Assembly: GCF_012927405.1 (NCBI RefSeq)
Contig: NZ_JABBGM010000009.1
Location: 1 to 64,000 of the forward strand
Reading direction: 5' to 3'
From: Novosphingobium olei
GTDB lineage: Bacteria > Pseudomonadota > Alphaproteobacteria > Sphingomonadales > Sphingomonadaceae
DNA length: 64,000 nucleotides
Part shown: in pieces, positions 1 to 9,279 of the stretch
Numbering within the stretch: position 1 is the first letter of the stretch
How the letters are laid out: every line of letters begins with the position of its first letter
Notes under the pieces: generated by a model
What the model saw: only the letters and a program-made list of their open reading frames with translations
Told to the model about the DNA's origin: nothing
The model's database searches: none
Position numbers and translations under genes: made by a program

Positions 1-166
1 GCCGATCCGGGATAGCCAACGCCCCGCCGGCCACTCGCCACAGCGTTCCTCTTGCCCTCCACGCGCAAGCGCCACGCATGGCGCCCGCGCCGGTCGCGCA
101 GGTCCGTATCTTCCCCACGGCGTTATCGTCCGGGCTCGCCGCCGGATGCGCTTCCATGTCTTGCGG
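1..166. other. Left-edge stretch without a supportable gene
   Basis: No reading frame here has convincing codon use or a recognisable product; the frames that cross it are shadows of the membrane glycosyltransferase that ends at 167. A short inverted repeat, GCGCCA at 69-74 and TGGCGC at 79-84, could form a small hairpin and may be part of that gene's 3' untranslated region. The neighbour to the left lies outside the window. Confidence 0.4.
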
Positions 167-1453
167 TCAGTCCGCGCGTCGCCGCTCCAGCCAGAACACC
201 ATCGCGCTCGCCGCCGCCATGAACAGGAAGGGCATGGCGGGGAAGTGGAAGCGCGACTGGCCCGAAAAGACCATCGCGATCGCGCTCGGGTAGGCGGCGA
301 TGGCATAGGGCAGGCACCACCAGTCGACCGCACCCAGCCCCGCGCCCCCTCCGGCCCGTAGCCGCGCCAGCAGGGTCAGCGGAATCGCCAGCAGGGCCAG
401 CGCCAGCACCGCCCAGTAGAGCGCCTGGTTGACGGCGCGGATCAGCAGGAAGGCGCGCGGGTCGTAGTGCTTCGCGCCGGTTTCATAGGCCCAGACGCCT
501 TCGCCGTCGCTGACCCACAACTTGGCGAGCTTCAGCGGCATCAGCACGGCAAAGCGCATCGGGTGGGCCCTGATCCATTCGAGGCCGAGCCGCTTCGCCT
601 CGTCGTCGTAGGTCAGTTCGGTCAGGTCGCGCTGCGCATCGAGCGCGCGCACCACCGGGTCTTCGGGGGTGAAGCCGCCGCGCGCGCTGTCGTTGTTGCC
701 GGTCAGCAGGGTGATCCCGCCGTTGGTCGACACCGCGACGAAGCGCCCCAGCTCGCGCTCGTTGCGCATCGACCAGGGCAGCACAACCGCCCCCGCCAGA
801 GCCAGCACGGCAAGCCCGCGCCCCAGCGTGCGGGGCAGGCGGGGCAGGATCGGCCGTTCGCGCAGCAGCGCGATGCCCAGCACCAGCGGCACCACGATCA
901 GCGTCTGCGCCTTGACCAGCGTGGCCATCCCCAGCACCAGCCCGCCCGCCAGCGTGCGCCAGGCCCCGGGCCGCGCCAGCAGCCAGCAGCTCGCCAGCAG
1001 CAGCAGGGTGTAGAACACCTCGGTCAGCGCGAGCGGGGTGTAGAGCACCGCGTTGGGGTAGACCGCATAGCCGAGCAGCGCGAGGCTGGCGGCGCTTTCC
1101 GATCCGGTCACCTGCCGTGAGAGATCGAGCAGCAGCCAGCCCGACAGCGCCGCGGCGGCAAGGTTGGCAAGCCCCACCGTCCAGATCGAGGTGCCGAGCA
1201 GGCGGAAGGCGACCGACAGCGCCATCGGCCAGCCCGGCGGCCAATAGGCGGTGGCATGGCCATCGTTGGCAAGATAGCCGAGCCCGGCGGCAAGGCTCGC
1301 CGCGCGCGAATAGTAGAAATCGGCGTCCGAAGTCGGCGTCACCGCCAGCGCGATCGCGCCCAGCCGCAGCAGCACGAGCAGCGCGAACGCCACCAAGATG
1401 AAGCGCCGGTGGAGCAGCAAGCGCTGGAGCAGGGCAGGGGGCGAAGGGTTCAC
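167..1453 (-). CDS. Membrane glycosyltransferase, GT39/ArnT-like
   Basis: Predicted 428-aa polytopic inner-membrane protein of the GT-C type, the family that moves sugars from polyprenyl-phosphate donors to lipid or protein acceptors on the periplasmic face. The first hydrophobic segment (about residues 18-38) is followed by the loop motif TSDADFYYSRA, which puts Asp residues where GT-C enzymes carry their catalytic acid, and then by YWPPGWP, typical of PMT_2-type proteins. About ten further membrane segments follow. A longer frame opens at ATG 1537, but that would overlap the start of the divergent hydrolase gene at 1521, so I prefer the GTG at 1453. Fold is fairly secure; donor and acceptor cannot be told from sequence. 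Confidence 0.75.
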   Translation of the reverse strand: MNPSPPALLQRLLLHRRFILVAFALLVLLRLGAIALAVTPTSDADFYYSRAASLAAGLGYLANDGHATAYWPPGWPMALSVAFRLLGTSIWTVGLANLAAAALSGWLLLDLSRQVTGSESAASLALLGYAVYPNAVLYTPLALTEVFYTLLLLASCWLLARPGAWRTLAGGLVLGMATLVKAQTLIVVPLVLGIALLRERPILPRLPRTLGRGLAVLALAGAVVLPWSMRNERELGRFVAVSTNGGITLLTGNNDSARGGFTPEDPVVRALDAQRDLTELTYDDEAKRLGLEWIRAHPMRFAVLMPLKLAKLWVSDGEGVWAYETGAKHYDPRAFLLIRAVNQALYWAVLALALLAIPLTLLARLRAGGGAGLGAVDWWCLPYAIAAYPSAIAMVFSGQSRFHFPAMPFLFMAAASAMVFWLERRRAD

Positions 1454-1520
1454 AAGGGTGGTGTCTCGCAGCTTGGCGTAAACATAGCGTTGTCCCGCCA
1501 AAGCCGATAGGCAAGCGGCC

Positions 1521-2279
1521 ATGACCGCCGATGCCATTGCCCCTGTCGCCCACCATACCGGCCCTGACGGCCTGCGCCTTGCCCACCGCTTCCTTTCCGG
1601 CGCGGAGCCGGCGCTGGTGTTCCTGCCCGGCTACATGTCCGACATGGCGGGATCGAAGGCCGAAGCGGTGCTCGCCCATGCTGCGGCGCAAGGGCGCGCC
1701 TGCCTGCTGCTCGATTATTCGGGCTGCGGCCTGTCCGAAGGCGATTTTGCCGATGGCACGCTGTCGCGCTGGCGCGACGAGGTGGTCGACCTGATCGCGG
1801 CCAGCGGCATTGCCCGCGCGGTGCTGTGCGGATCGTCGATGGGCGGCTGGCTGATGCTGCTGGTCGCCCGCGCCATTCCGGACAGGACCGCCGCGCTGGT
1901 CGGCATCGCCGCCGCGCCCGACTTCACCGACTGGGGCTTCAGCGAGGCGCAGAAGGCGCAGCTTGCCGCTGGGCGCACCATCTTCGAAGACAATCCCTAT
2001 GGCCCCGAACCCACGCCGACCCACGCCACGTTCTGGCAGGATGGAGAGGCGCAGCGCCAGCTGGGGGGCACGATCCCGTTCGATGGCCCGGTGCGCCTGA
2101 TCCACGGCCAGGCCGATCCGGACGTGCCGTGGGACGTTTCGCTGCGCCATGCCGCCGCCCTGCGTTCAGCCGATGTGCAGGTCCACCTGATCAAGGACGG
2201 CGACCACCGCCTGTCGCGCGAGCAGGACATCGCCCTGCTGCTGCGCACCCTCGATGCCTTGCCCGCGGACGGGGGCTGA
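1521..2279 (+). CDS. Alpha/beta hydrolase
   Basis: A 252-aa cytoplasmic serine hydrolase with the alpha/beta hydrolase fold. The nucleophile elbow is GSSMGGW (Ser near residue 112), an oxyanion-type FLPGYMSDM loop lies near residues 34-42, the acid is probably the Asp in HGQADPDVPW, and the catalytic His is in DGDHRLSR near the C terminus, so the triad looks complete. The length is usual for small carboxylesterase or thioesterase-like members. It leads a plus-strand cluster: the TPR gene begins 21 bases downstream. The natural substrate is unknown. Confidence 0.85.
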   Translation: MTADAIAPVAHHTGPDGLRLAHRFLSGAEPALVFLPGYMSDMAGSKAEAVLAHAAAQGRACLLLDYSGCGLSEGDFADGTLSRWRDEVVDLIAASGIARAVLCGSSMGGWLMLLVARAIPDRTAALVGIAAAPDFTDWGFSEAQKAQLAAGRTIFEDNPYGPEPTPTHATFWQDGEAQRQLGGTIPFDGPVRLIHGQADPDVPWDVSLRHAAALRSADVQVHLIKDGDHRLSREQDIALLLRTLDALPADGG

Positions 2280-2300
2280 GATGCTCCCCGCCCACGGCGC

Positions 2301-3275
2301 ATGAAGGATGCTGACACGCCGATGATCCTGACCCTGCCCCTTCTCGCCGCGATGGCGATGCCTGTTCCGCTGACCCAGCCCGCCCATCTGCAGGTCGGCC
2401 CCAATCCTTCGCCGCAGCAGGCATCGCCCCTGCCGATTCCGCGCCGCCGCCGCGTGGTCGAAACCGCGCCGGGCACCGATGGCGCCGCGTCCGAGGAGAA
2501 GAAGCAGATGCCAGACCGTCTTGCCGCCTGCCTCGCCACCGGGCGACAGGACCTGACCGCCGGACTCGCTTCGGCGCGGCTGTGGCGCGATGGCGCCAAG
2601 ACCGATTTCGAGCGCACCCGCGCCAACCAGTGCCTGGGGCTGCTGCTCAACGAAAGCGGCGACTATGCCGGGGCCGAAGGGGCCTTTGCCGCCGCCGTGG
2701 CGACGATCCCGCCCGAACAGGCGGCATCGTCGTTCCAGCTGCTCGGCATGGCCGGGAACGCCGCGCTGGCGGGCGGCCATGCCGACAAGGCGGTCGACTG
2801 GTTCGACCAGGCGCTGGCGTTGAAAGGCGTGGGCGACAACGCCGCGCGCGCCTCGCTCCAGACCGATCGCGCCCGCGCGCTGGTGGCCGCCGGGCGGATG
2901 GCCGAAGCCGGTGGCGCGCTCGATGAAGCGCACCGCCTTGCACCCGAGGACGCCGAAGGCTGGCTGCTGTCGGCAACGCTCGCCCGCCGGGGTGGCGATC
3001 TCGACCGGGCCCAGCGCGATATCGAGGTGGCCGCCGCCAAGGATCCGCGCGATCCCGCCATCGGGCTCGAAGCCGGGGTCATCGCCGTGCTGGCGGGGCG
3101 CGACGTCGCCGCGATGAAATCGTGGGATTCGGTGATCAAGGCCGCGCCGAACAGCCCGGAGGCAAAGACCGCGCGCGGCTATCTTGAACAACTCGGGCCT
3201 GTTCCCACATCCTCTGCAACGGCATCGGCCCCCGCACCGGGTGGCCCCGCAGCGGAAAAGAAGGCCACGCCATGA
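2301..3275 (+). CDS. Exported TPR-repeat protein
   Basis: A 324-aa protein with an N-terminal hydrophobic stretch ([15 protein letters not shown], starting at the second Met, base 2322) that looks like a signal peptide, then a Pro/Arg-rich linker and several degenerate tetratricopeptide repeats spanning roughly residues 85-300 (for example [42 protein letters not shown]). TPR arrays mediate protein-protein contact; no catalytic motif is present. The C-terminal 25 residues are Pro/Ala/Ser-rich. Its last codon overlaps the ATG of the next gene by four bases, implying translational coupling. Location is probably periplasmic; partner unknown. Confidence 0.8.
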   Translation: MKDADTPMILTLPLLAAMAMPVPLTQPAHLQVGPNPSPQQASPLPIPRRRRVVETAPGTDGAASEEKKQMPDRLAACLATGRQDLTAGLASARLWRDGAKTDFERTRANQCLGLLLNESGDYAGAEGAFAAAVATIPPEQAASSFQLLGMAGNAALAGGHADKAVDWFDQALALKGVGDNAARASLQTDRARALVAAGRMAEAGGALDEAHRLAPEDAEGWLLSATLARRGGDLDRAQRDIEVAAAKDPRDPAIGLEAGVIAVLAGRDVAAMKSWDSVIKAAPNSPEAKTARGYLEQLGPVPTSSATASAPAPGGPAAEKKATP

Positions 3276-4264
3276 AGCTATCCGTCCTCGATCTGGTCCC
3301 CGTGGTCGAGGGCGGCACGGTCGGCCAGGCGCTCGCCGATGCGGCGGCGCTGGCGCAGACCGCCGAGGCCTGCGGCTACAACCGCTACTGGGTGGCCGAA
3401 CATCACGGCATGGAAGGCATCGCCAGCGCCGCGGTCGCGGTCACGCTGGCGCACGTCGGGCACGCCACCAAGACCATCCGCATCGGCGCGGGCGGCATCA
3501 TGCTGCCCAACCACAACCCGCTGGTGATCGCCGAACAGTTCGGCACGCTGGACGCGCTGTTTCCCGGCCGCATCGATCTGGGGCTGGGCCGCGCGCCCGG
3601 GGCTGACCAGCGCATCGTCCAGGCGCTGCGCAAGGACGTGAACCGCGCGGCCGAGCACTTCGCCGACGACGTGTTCGAACTCCAGCTGCAGTTCGCCGGC
3701 GACAGCCGCCTGCATCTGCAGGCAACGCCGGGGCTGGGCTCTGCGCCGCAGATGTGGATCCTGGGATCGAGCCTGTTCGGCGCGCAGCTCGCGGCGATGC
3801 TGGGCTTGCCCTATGCCTTCGCCTCGCACTTCGCGCCCGATCACCTCGATGCCGCGCTCAAGATGTATCGCGAACGGTTCACCCCGTCGGCCACCCTCGA
3901 CAAGCCTTACTGCGCCGCCGCGATCAACGTGATCGCCGCGCCCACCGACGAGGAAGCGGTGCTGCTCGCCTCGTCGATGGACCAGAGCTTCGTGCGGCTG
4001 CGCAGCGGCAATCCGGGCAAGCTGCCGCCGCCGGTGCCGGGCTATCGCGATACGCTGCCGCCGCAGGCCGAAGCCATGCTGGCCCACATGCGCCAGGTTT
4101 CCGCGATCGGCAGCCCGCGCACCGTGCGCGAACGGCTCGAAGCGTTCCAGGCGCGCACCGGCGCGGACGAACTGATCGTTTCAGGATCGACCTTCGATCC
4201 GGCGCTGCGTCGCCGCTCGCTCGAACTGACGATGGAAGCGGTCTCGGGCCCCGTTCCCGCTTGA
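3272..4264 (+). CDS. LLM-class flavin-dependent oxidoreductase
   Basis: A 330-aa TIM-barrel flavoprotein of the bacterial luciferase-like superfamily, closest in style to the YhbW/MsnO8 group: it opens with [10 protein letters not shown], has the [10 protein letters not shown] motif near residues 38-47 and [13 protein letters not shown] near 73-85, all hallmarks of that group. Such enzymes use reduced FMN supplied by a partner reductase to oxidise small molecules; members are often of unknown substrate. It is coupled by a four-base ATGA overlap to the TPR gene. Full length, with no sign of damage. The 206 bases after it carry no gene but several regulatory-looking motifs. Confidence 0.88.
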   Translation: MKLSVLDLVPVVEGGTVGQALADAAALAQTAEACGYNRYWVAEHHGMEGIASAAVAVTLAHVGHATKTIRIGAGGIMLPNHNPLVIAEQFGTLDALFPGRIDLGLGRAPGADQRIVQALRKDVNRAAEHFADDVFELQLQFAGDSRLHLQATPGLGSAPQMWILGSSLFGAQLAAMLGLPYAFASHFAPDHLDAALKMYRERFTPSATLDKPYCAAAINVIAAPTDEEAVLLASSMDQSFVRLRSGNPGKLPPPVPGYRDTLPPQAEAMLAHMRQVSAIGSPRTVRERLEAFQARTGADELIVSGSTFDPALRRRSLELTMEAVSGPVPA

Positions 4265-4294
4265 AGGCCTGGCTGCGCGACTAAGCATTCGCGC

Positions 4295-4319
4295 GGAACG
4301 GACTCGCCCGCACGCTGTT
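4295..4319 (+). promoter_or_regulatory. Possible EcfG-type (general stress) promoter upstream of gdhZ
   Basis: GGAAC at 4295-4299, a 16-base spacer and TGTT at 4316-4319 approximate the alphaproteobacterial EcfG consensus GGAAC-N16/17-CGTT, with one mismatch at the first -10 base. It lies about 150 bases before the gdhZ start. A second, sigma70-like pair (TTGAAG 4362-4367, 17 bases, TATCAC 4385-4390) sits closer to the gene in an unusually A+T-rich patch. Both are sequence matches only. Confidence 0.35.
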
Positions 4320-4397
4320 AACGCGGCCAAGTCTAGCGTGGATTCGCGGGCGACGAGCATCTTGAAGTTGCGTAACGAAAAGAATATCACGCGTACG

Positions 4398-4413
4398 ATT
4401 GCAACAGTGCAAT
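4398..4413. promoter_or_regulatory. Perfect 16-base palindrome, candidate operator of gdhZ
   Basis: ATTGCA-acag-TGCAAT is a perfect inverted repeat 57 bases before the gdhZ start codon and just downstream of the sigma70-like hexamers at 4362-4390. It sits in an A+T-rich island within very G+C-rich DNA, which is how transcription-factor sites often look in such genomes. The bound regulator is not identifiable. Confidence 0.4.
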
Positions 4414-4470
4414 GACATAAAATTATAACGACGCGACATCGCATCGCGCCGGTCCAGCGGGAAGAACGCC

Positions 4471-7400
4471 ATGGCCACGAGTTCCATCGACCCCACCGCC
4501 GCCCCAGCCACGGGCATCGATCCGTCTGGCGCGCTGGCGACCACGCTTGCCAGCCGCTTCGCCGCTTCGCTCCTCCCCGCCGAAAAGGCCGATTTCGACA
4601 GCCAGCGCCTGGCCGAGGCGGCGCGCTTTGCGATGATCGCCGCGCACCGCCGGCGCGGCAGCGAAGCATCGATGGCGATCGAGAGCGTGGGCGGCAGCGA
4701 AACCAGCGCGCGGTACCTGCGCATCGCGGTGGTCAACGACGACATGCCGTTCCTGGTCGATTCGATCACCGCGACGATTGCCGCGCAGGGCCTGTCGATC
4801 GACCGGCTGGTCCACCCGGTGGTGGCCGTCCGGCGCGATGGCGATGGCCACCTGGTGGCGCTGCCCGATGGCGATGCGCCGGGCGAAAGCCGCGAATCGA
4901 TCGTCTATCTCGAAACCGAACGCGCCGATGCCAAGGCCCGGCGTGACCTGACCAGCGCGCTCGCCGCCACGCTCGACGATGTTCACGCCGCCGTGGCCGA
5001 CTGGCCGCGGATGCAGGCGGCGATGCAGGAAGATGCGCGCCGCCTGGCCGATCCGGAGGGCGCCGCGCTGCTGCGCTGGCTGGCCGATGGCATGCTGACG
5101 CAGCTGGGCCACGTCACCCGCCGCCGCGATGGCAGCGAAGGCGAAAAGCTCGGCATCTGCCGCGCCAGCGACCAGCCGCTGCTCGCCGCTGCCTCGTACG
5201 AACGCGCCTTCGCCTGGTTCGACCACGTGGGTGCTGATGGAGCCGGCCGTGCGCCGCTGATCGTCAAGGCCAACCGCATCGCGCGCGTCCACCGCCGCGT
5301 GCCGCTAGACTTGTTCATCGTGCCCGTGATCGAACAGGGGCAGGTGGTGGCGATCTCGATCCACGCCGGGGTGTGGACCAGCGCCGCGCTGGCCGCCGCG
5401 CCCGATCGCATCCCGCGCATGCGCACCCAGCTTGCCGACCTGATGGACAAGTTCGACTTCGCGCCGCAGGGCCATGCCGGCAAGGCGCTGGTCCATGCGC
5501 TGACCGCGCTGCCGCACGACCTGCTGATCGGCTTCGACGACCACGATCTGGAACGCATCGCCACCACGATGATGAGCCTGGTCGACCGACCGCGCCCGCG
5601 CCTCGCGCTGGTCCGCGCCCCGCTCGCCCGCCATCTCTTCGCCTTCGTGTGGCTGCCGCGCGACGTGCAGTCGACCGAGGTGCGCCTGCAGGTGAAGGCG
5701 ATGCTCGAGGCCGAGACCGGCGCGCAAGTGCTCGACTGGAGCCTGCAGGTCGAAGGCAGCACGCTCGCCATGATGCGCTTCGTGCTCGACATTCGCGACG
5801 GGCAGGACGTGCCCGACGAAGCCGCGCTGGATGCGGCGCTGCAGGCGATGGTGCGCGGATGGGCCGGCGCGGTCGAGGCCGAGCTTGCCCGCACCGAGGA
5901 GCCGTCGCGCGCCGCCGCGCTCGCCACCCGCTATGCCGAAGCGTTCCCGGTCGGCTATCGCGCCGCGCAAGGCGCAAGCGAGGCGGCGGACGACATCCGC
6001 GTGCTGCGCGGCCTCAACGGCACCAACGCCCCGCGCCGCGCCGCGCGCCTCCACCGTCTGGCGGGTGAGGAAGGGCTGCGGCTCAAGCTCTACCAGCGCG
6101 AAGGCGCCATCGTCCTGTCGGACGCGGTGCCGGTGCTGGAAAACTTCGGCTTCCGCGTGCTGGAAGAAGTGCCCACCGCGCTCGACAAGGGGCGACTGGG
6201 CTTCATTCACGATTTCCTCGTCGGCACGCCCGTGGGCAGCAACCCGGACGACCTGCTGGCGCGCGCAGGCGCGATCGAGGCCTCGCTTGCCGCCGTGCTC
6301 AACGGAGGGGCCGAGGACGATGCGTTCAACCGCCTGATCGTGGCGGTGGGCCTGTCCGCGCCCGAGGCGAACTGGCTGCGCGCGTGGTTCCGTTACCTGC
6401 GCCAGACGGGCCTCACCTTCACCATCCAGACCGTGGTCGATGCGCTGCGCAATGCGGGTGCGGTCACGCGCGGGCTCGTCGCGCTGTTCGCCGCCCGGCA
6501 TGATCCGAAATTCGCCGGCGACCGTGCCAAGGCCGAAGGCGATGCGGCCGAGGCGATCCGCGCCGGGCTTGCGGGCGTGGCCGCGATCAACGACGACCGC
6601 CTGCTGCGCGCCTTCCGCGCCGTGGTCGAAGCGGTGCTGCGCACCAATGCCTTTGCCCCGGCGGCGGAGGAAGCGCTGGCCTTCAAGATCGATTCGTCGC
6701 TCGTACCCGGCCTGCCCCGGCCGGTGCCGTGGCGCGAGATCTTCGTCTATTCGCCGCGCGTCGAAGGCATTCACTTGCGCGCCGGGCCCGTCGCGCGCGG
6801 CGGCCTGCGCTGGTCGGACCGGCGCGACGACTTCCGCACCGAAATCCTTGGCCTGATGAAGGCGCAGCGCGTGAAGAACGCGGTGATCGTGCCGACCGGG
6901 GCCAAGGGCGGGTTCTATCCCAAGCAGCTGCCCGATCCTGCGACCGACCGCGAAGGCTGGCTGGCCGAAGGCAAGGCCAGCTACCAGGTGTTCATCCGCA
7001 CGCTGCTGTCGATCACCGACAACATCGTCGAAAACAAGGTGGTCCATCCGGCCGGCGTGGTCATCCGCGATGGCGAGGATCCGTACTTCGTGGTCGCCGC
7101 CGACAAGGGCACCGCGACCTTCTCCGACGTTGCCAACGCCATCGCCGCCGAACGCGATTTCTGGCTCGACGACGCTTTCGCCAGCGGCGGCTCGAAGGGC
7201 TATGACCACAAGGCGATGGGCATCACCGCCAAGGGCGCGTGGCTGTCGGTGCGGCGCCATTTCCTGGAAATGGGCGTCGACGTGCAGTCCGAACCGGTGC
7301 GCGTGGCGGGCTGCGGCGACATGTCGGGCGACGTGTTCGGCAACGGCATGCTGCTCAGCCAGTCGATCAAGCTGGTCGCCGCGTTCGACCACCGTCACGT

Positions 7401-9174
7401 GTTCCTCGATCCCGATCCCGATCCGGCGGCAAGCTGGACGGAACGCGCGCGCATGTTCGCGCTGCCCCGGTCGAGCTGGGACGATTACGACAAGAGCCTG
7501 ATTTCCGAAGGCGGCGGCGTCTTCCCGCGCACGATGAAGGCAATTCCGCTGTCGCCGCAGGTGCAGGCGCTGCTCGGCGTTGCGCTCGACGAGATCGACC
7601 CCGACACGCTGATCTCGCTGATCCTGCAGAGCCCGGTGGACCTGCTGTGGTTCGGCGGCATCGGCACGTATGTGCGGGCAAGCCACCAGAACAACGTCGA
7701 AGTGGGCGATCCCGCCAACGACACCGTTCGCGTCGCTGCCAACGAAGTGCGCGCCAAGGTGATCGGCGAAGGCGCCAACCTTGGCACCACGCAGGCCGCC
7801 CGCATTGAATTCGCTCTCCACGGCGGGCGCATCAACACCGACTTCATCGACAATTCGGCCGGCGTCGATTGTTCGGACAACGAGGTCAACATCAAGATCG
7901 CGCTCGCTGCGGCCAAGCGCGCCGGCCACCTCGACGAGGACGGCCGCGTCGCGCTGCTGACCGAGATGACCGACGCGGTCGCGCACCTGGTGCTGGAAGA
8001 CAACCGGCTGCAGGCGCTCGCCCTGTCGATTGCCGAGCGCGGCGGTGCCGGTGCGGTGCCGGCGCAGTCGCGGGTGATCGACGTGCTGGAAGAAGGCGGC
8101 GATCTCGACCGCAAGACCGAGGGCCTCGCCAGCGCCGAGGACTACGCCCGCCGTGCGGGCGCCGGGCTGGGCCTCACCCGCCCGGAACTCGCCGTGCTGC
8201 TGTCGAGCGCCAAGCTGGTGCTGCAGCGCGCGCTGGAAGACAGCCCCGTGGTCGACGATCCGGTGATGGAAGTCGAACTTGTCGCCGCGTTCCCGCCGCA
8301 GATGCAGGAACGCTTCGAAACCGAGATCGTCCACCACCGCCTGCGCCGCGAAATCATCGCGACCAAGCTCGCCAACCGCATCATCAACCGCATGGGCCCG
8401 GTCCATCCGTTCGAACTGATGGAAGAGGAAGGCTGCACGCTGGCGCAAGTCGCCGCCGCCTTCGTCGCCGCCGAACGGCTGCTCGACCTGCCCGAAACGT
8501 GGGCGCTGCTCGATGACACGGCGATGGCCGAAGACCAGCGCATCGCCATGTTCGAACGCGTGGCGCGGGGCCTTCGCGGCCATGTCGCCGATGTGCTGCG
8601 CGCCGGGCGCGGCACGCTTTCGCCCGATGCGCTGATCGAGGATCTGGCCGGCGGTGTCGGCCTGCTGTCGCACACCGCGGCCGAACTGCTGCGCGGCGAA
8701 GCGCAGGCGCAGGCGGCGCGGATGCGGCAGGACCTTGCGGCCCAGGGCGTGCCCGATGCGATCGTCGATCGCGTGGCGCACTTGTTCGATCTCGACGGTG
8801 CGATCGGCCTGGCCCACCTTGCGGGCGAGCTGAACGTCGATGCGGCGCGGCTTACGGGCGCGTTCGCCGATCTGGGCGCGGGGCTGGGGCTCGACTGGGC
8901 GCAGCAGGCGGCCAGCCGGTCCAACCCGTCGGACACGTGGGAACGGCTGCTGGTTTCGGGCCTTGCGCGCGATTTCCAGCAGATGCGCTTGGACTTCCTT
9001 GCCCGCAACGGCGGCGGCGATCCCGATGGCGGCGTCGCGCGCTGGTTCGCCGCGCACGAAGTGCCGGTGCGCCAGTTCCGCGCGCTGATCACCCGGGCGC
9101 AGGCGAATCCGGTGCCCGCGCCCGCCATGCTCGCCCAGATCGCCAGCCAGGCGCGCACGCTGCTGATGCGCTGA
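4471..9174 (+). CDS. gdhZ: NAD-dependent glutamate dehydrogenase, 180-kDa class
   Basis: A 1567-aa enzyme of the very large bacterial NAD-GDH family (Caulobacter GdhZ/Pseudomonas GdhB type) that deaminates glutamate to 2-oxoglutarate, mainly for amino-acid catabolism. The first ~700 residues form the family's regulatory N-terminal part, including ACT-like segments (for example the MPFLVDSITATIAAQGL stretch near residue 91). The catalytic domain follows: GGLRWSDR, then PTGAKGGFYPK near residues 808-818 with the substrate-binding Lys, and GCGDMSGDVFGNGML near 948-962 for the nucleotide-binding part. A long helical C-terminal domain completes it. Length matches the family. It stands alone behind a 206-bp upstream region with candidate promoters and an operator. 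A 1667-aa antisense frame across it is a codon-bias artefact. Confidence 0.96.
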   Translation: MATSSIDPTAAPATGIDPSGALATTLASRFAASLLPAEKADFDSQRLAEAARFAMIAAHRRRGSEASMAIESVGGSETSARYLRIAVVNDDMPFLVDSITATIAAQGLSIDRLVHPVVAVRRDGDGHLVALPDGDAPGESRESIVYLETERADAKARRDLTSALAATLDDVHAAVADWPRMQAAMQEDARRLADPEGAALLRWLADGMLTQLGHVTRRRDGSEGEKLGICRASDQPLLAAASYERAFAWFDHVGADGAGRAPLIVKANRIARVHRRVPLDLFIVPVIEQGQVVAISIHAGVWTSAALAAAPDRIPRMRTQLADLMDKFDFAPQGHAGKALVHALTALPHDLLIGFDDHDLERIATTMMSLVDRPRPRLALVRAPLARHLFAFVWLPRDVQSTEVRLQVKAMLEAETGAQVLDWSLQVEGSTLAMMRFVLDIRDGQDVPDEAALDAALQAMVRGWAGAVEAELARTEEPSRAAALATRYAEAFPVGYRAAQGASEAADDIRVLRGLNGTNAPRRAARLHRLAGEEGLRLKLYQREGAIVLSDAVPVLENFGFRVLEEVPTALDKGRLGFIHDFLVGTPVGSNPDDLLARAGAIEASLAAVLNGGAEDDAFNRLIVAVGLSAPEANWLRAWFRYLRQTGLTFTIQTVVDALRNAGAVTRGLVALFAARHDPKFAGDRAKAEGDAAEAIRAGLAGVAAINDDRLLRAFRAVVEAVLRTNAFAPAAEEALAFKIDSSLVPGLPRPVPWREIFVYSPRVEGIHLRAGPVARGGLRWSDRRDDFRTEILGLMKAQRVKNAVIVPTGAKGGFYPKQLPDPATDREGWLAEGKASYQVFIRTLLSITDNIVENKVVHPAGVVIRDGEDPYFVVAADKGTATFSDVANAIAAERDFWLDDAFASGGSKGYDHKAMGITAKGAWLSVRRHFLEMGVDVQSEPVRVAGCGDMSGDVFGNGMLLSQSIKLVAAFDHRHVFLDPDPDPAASWTERARMFALPRSSWDDYDKSLISEGGGVFPRTMKAIPLSPQVQALLGVALDEIDPDTLISLILQSPVDLLWFGGIGTYVRASHQNNVEVGDPANDTVRVAANEVRAKVIGEGANLGTTQAARIEFALHGGRINTDFIDNSAGVDCSDNEVNIKIALAAAKRAGHLDEDGRVALLTEMTDAVAHLVLEDNRLQALALSIAERGGAGAVPAQSRVIDVLEEGGDLDRKTEGLASAEDYARRAGAGLGLTRPELAVLLSSAKLVLQRALEDSPVVDDPVMEVELVAAFPPQMQERFETEIVHHRLRREIIATKLANRIINRMGPVHPFELMEEEGCTLAQVAAAFVAAERLLDLPETWALLDDTAMAEDQRIAMFERVARGLRGHVADVLRAGRGTLSPDALIEDLAGGVGLLSHTAAELLRGEAQAQAARMRQDLAAQGVPDAIVDRVAHLFDLDGAIGLAHLAGELNVDAARLTGAFADLGAGLGLDWAQQAASRSNPSDTWERLLVSGLARDFQQMRLDFLARNGGGDPDGGVARWFAAHEVPVRQFRALITRAQANPVPAPAMLAQIASQARTLLMR

Positions 9175-9184
9175 GTTTGGCCCG

Positions 9185-9214
9185 ATCCGACTTTTTGCCC
9201 AATCCGACTTTTTG
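9185..9214. repeat. Tandem direct repeat before the ferredoxin reductase gene
   Basis: ATCCGACTTTTTG occurs at 9185-9197 and again at 9202-9214, a 17-base period, immediately after the gdhZ stop codon. The spacing is between one and two DNA turns. It could be part of a regulatory site for the reductase gene that starts at 9280 or a replication-slippage product; no T-run terminator hairpin accompanies it. Confidence 0.45.
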
Positions 9215-9279
9215 ACCGGGATTAGTTGACGCGTCCGTCTTTTCTGCCAATTCGGCCACCAAACGTGGAGGATCGTGGC

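Noticed and set aside
483-2150. Minus-strand 555-codon frame across the first two genes
   Set aside because: It overlaps the hydrolase and glycosyltransferase genes in another frame, and its product is Arg/Ala/Gly-rich without any recognisable domain.
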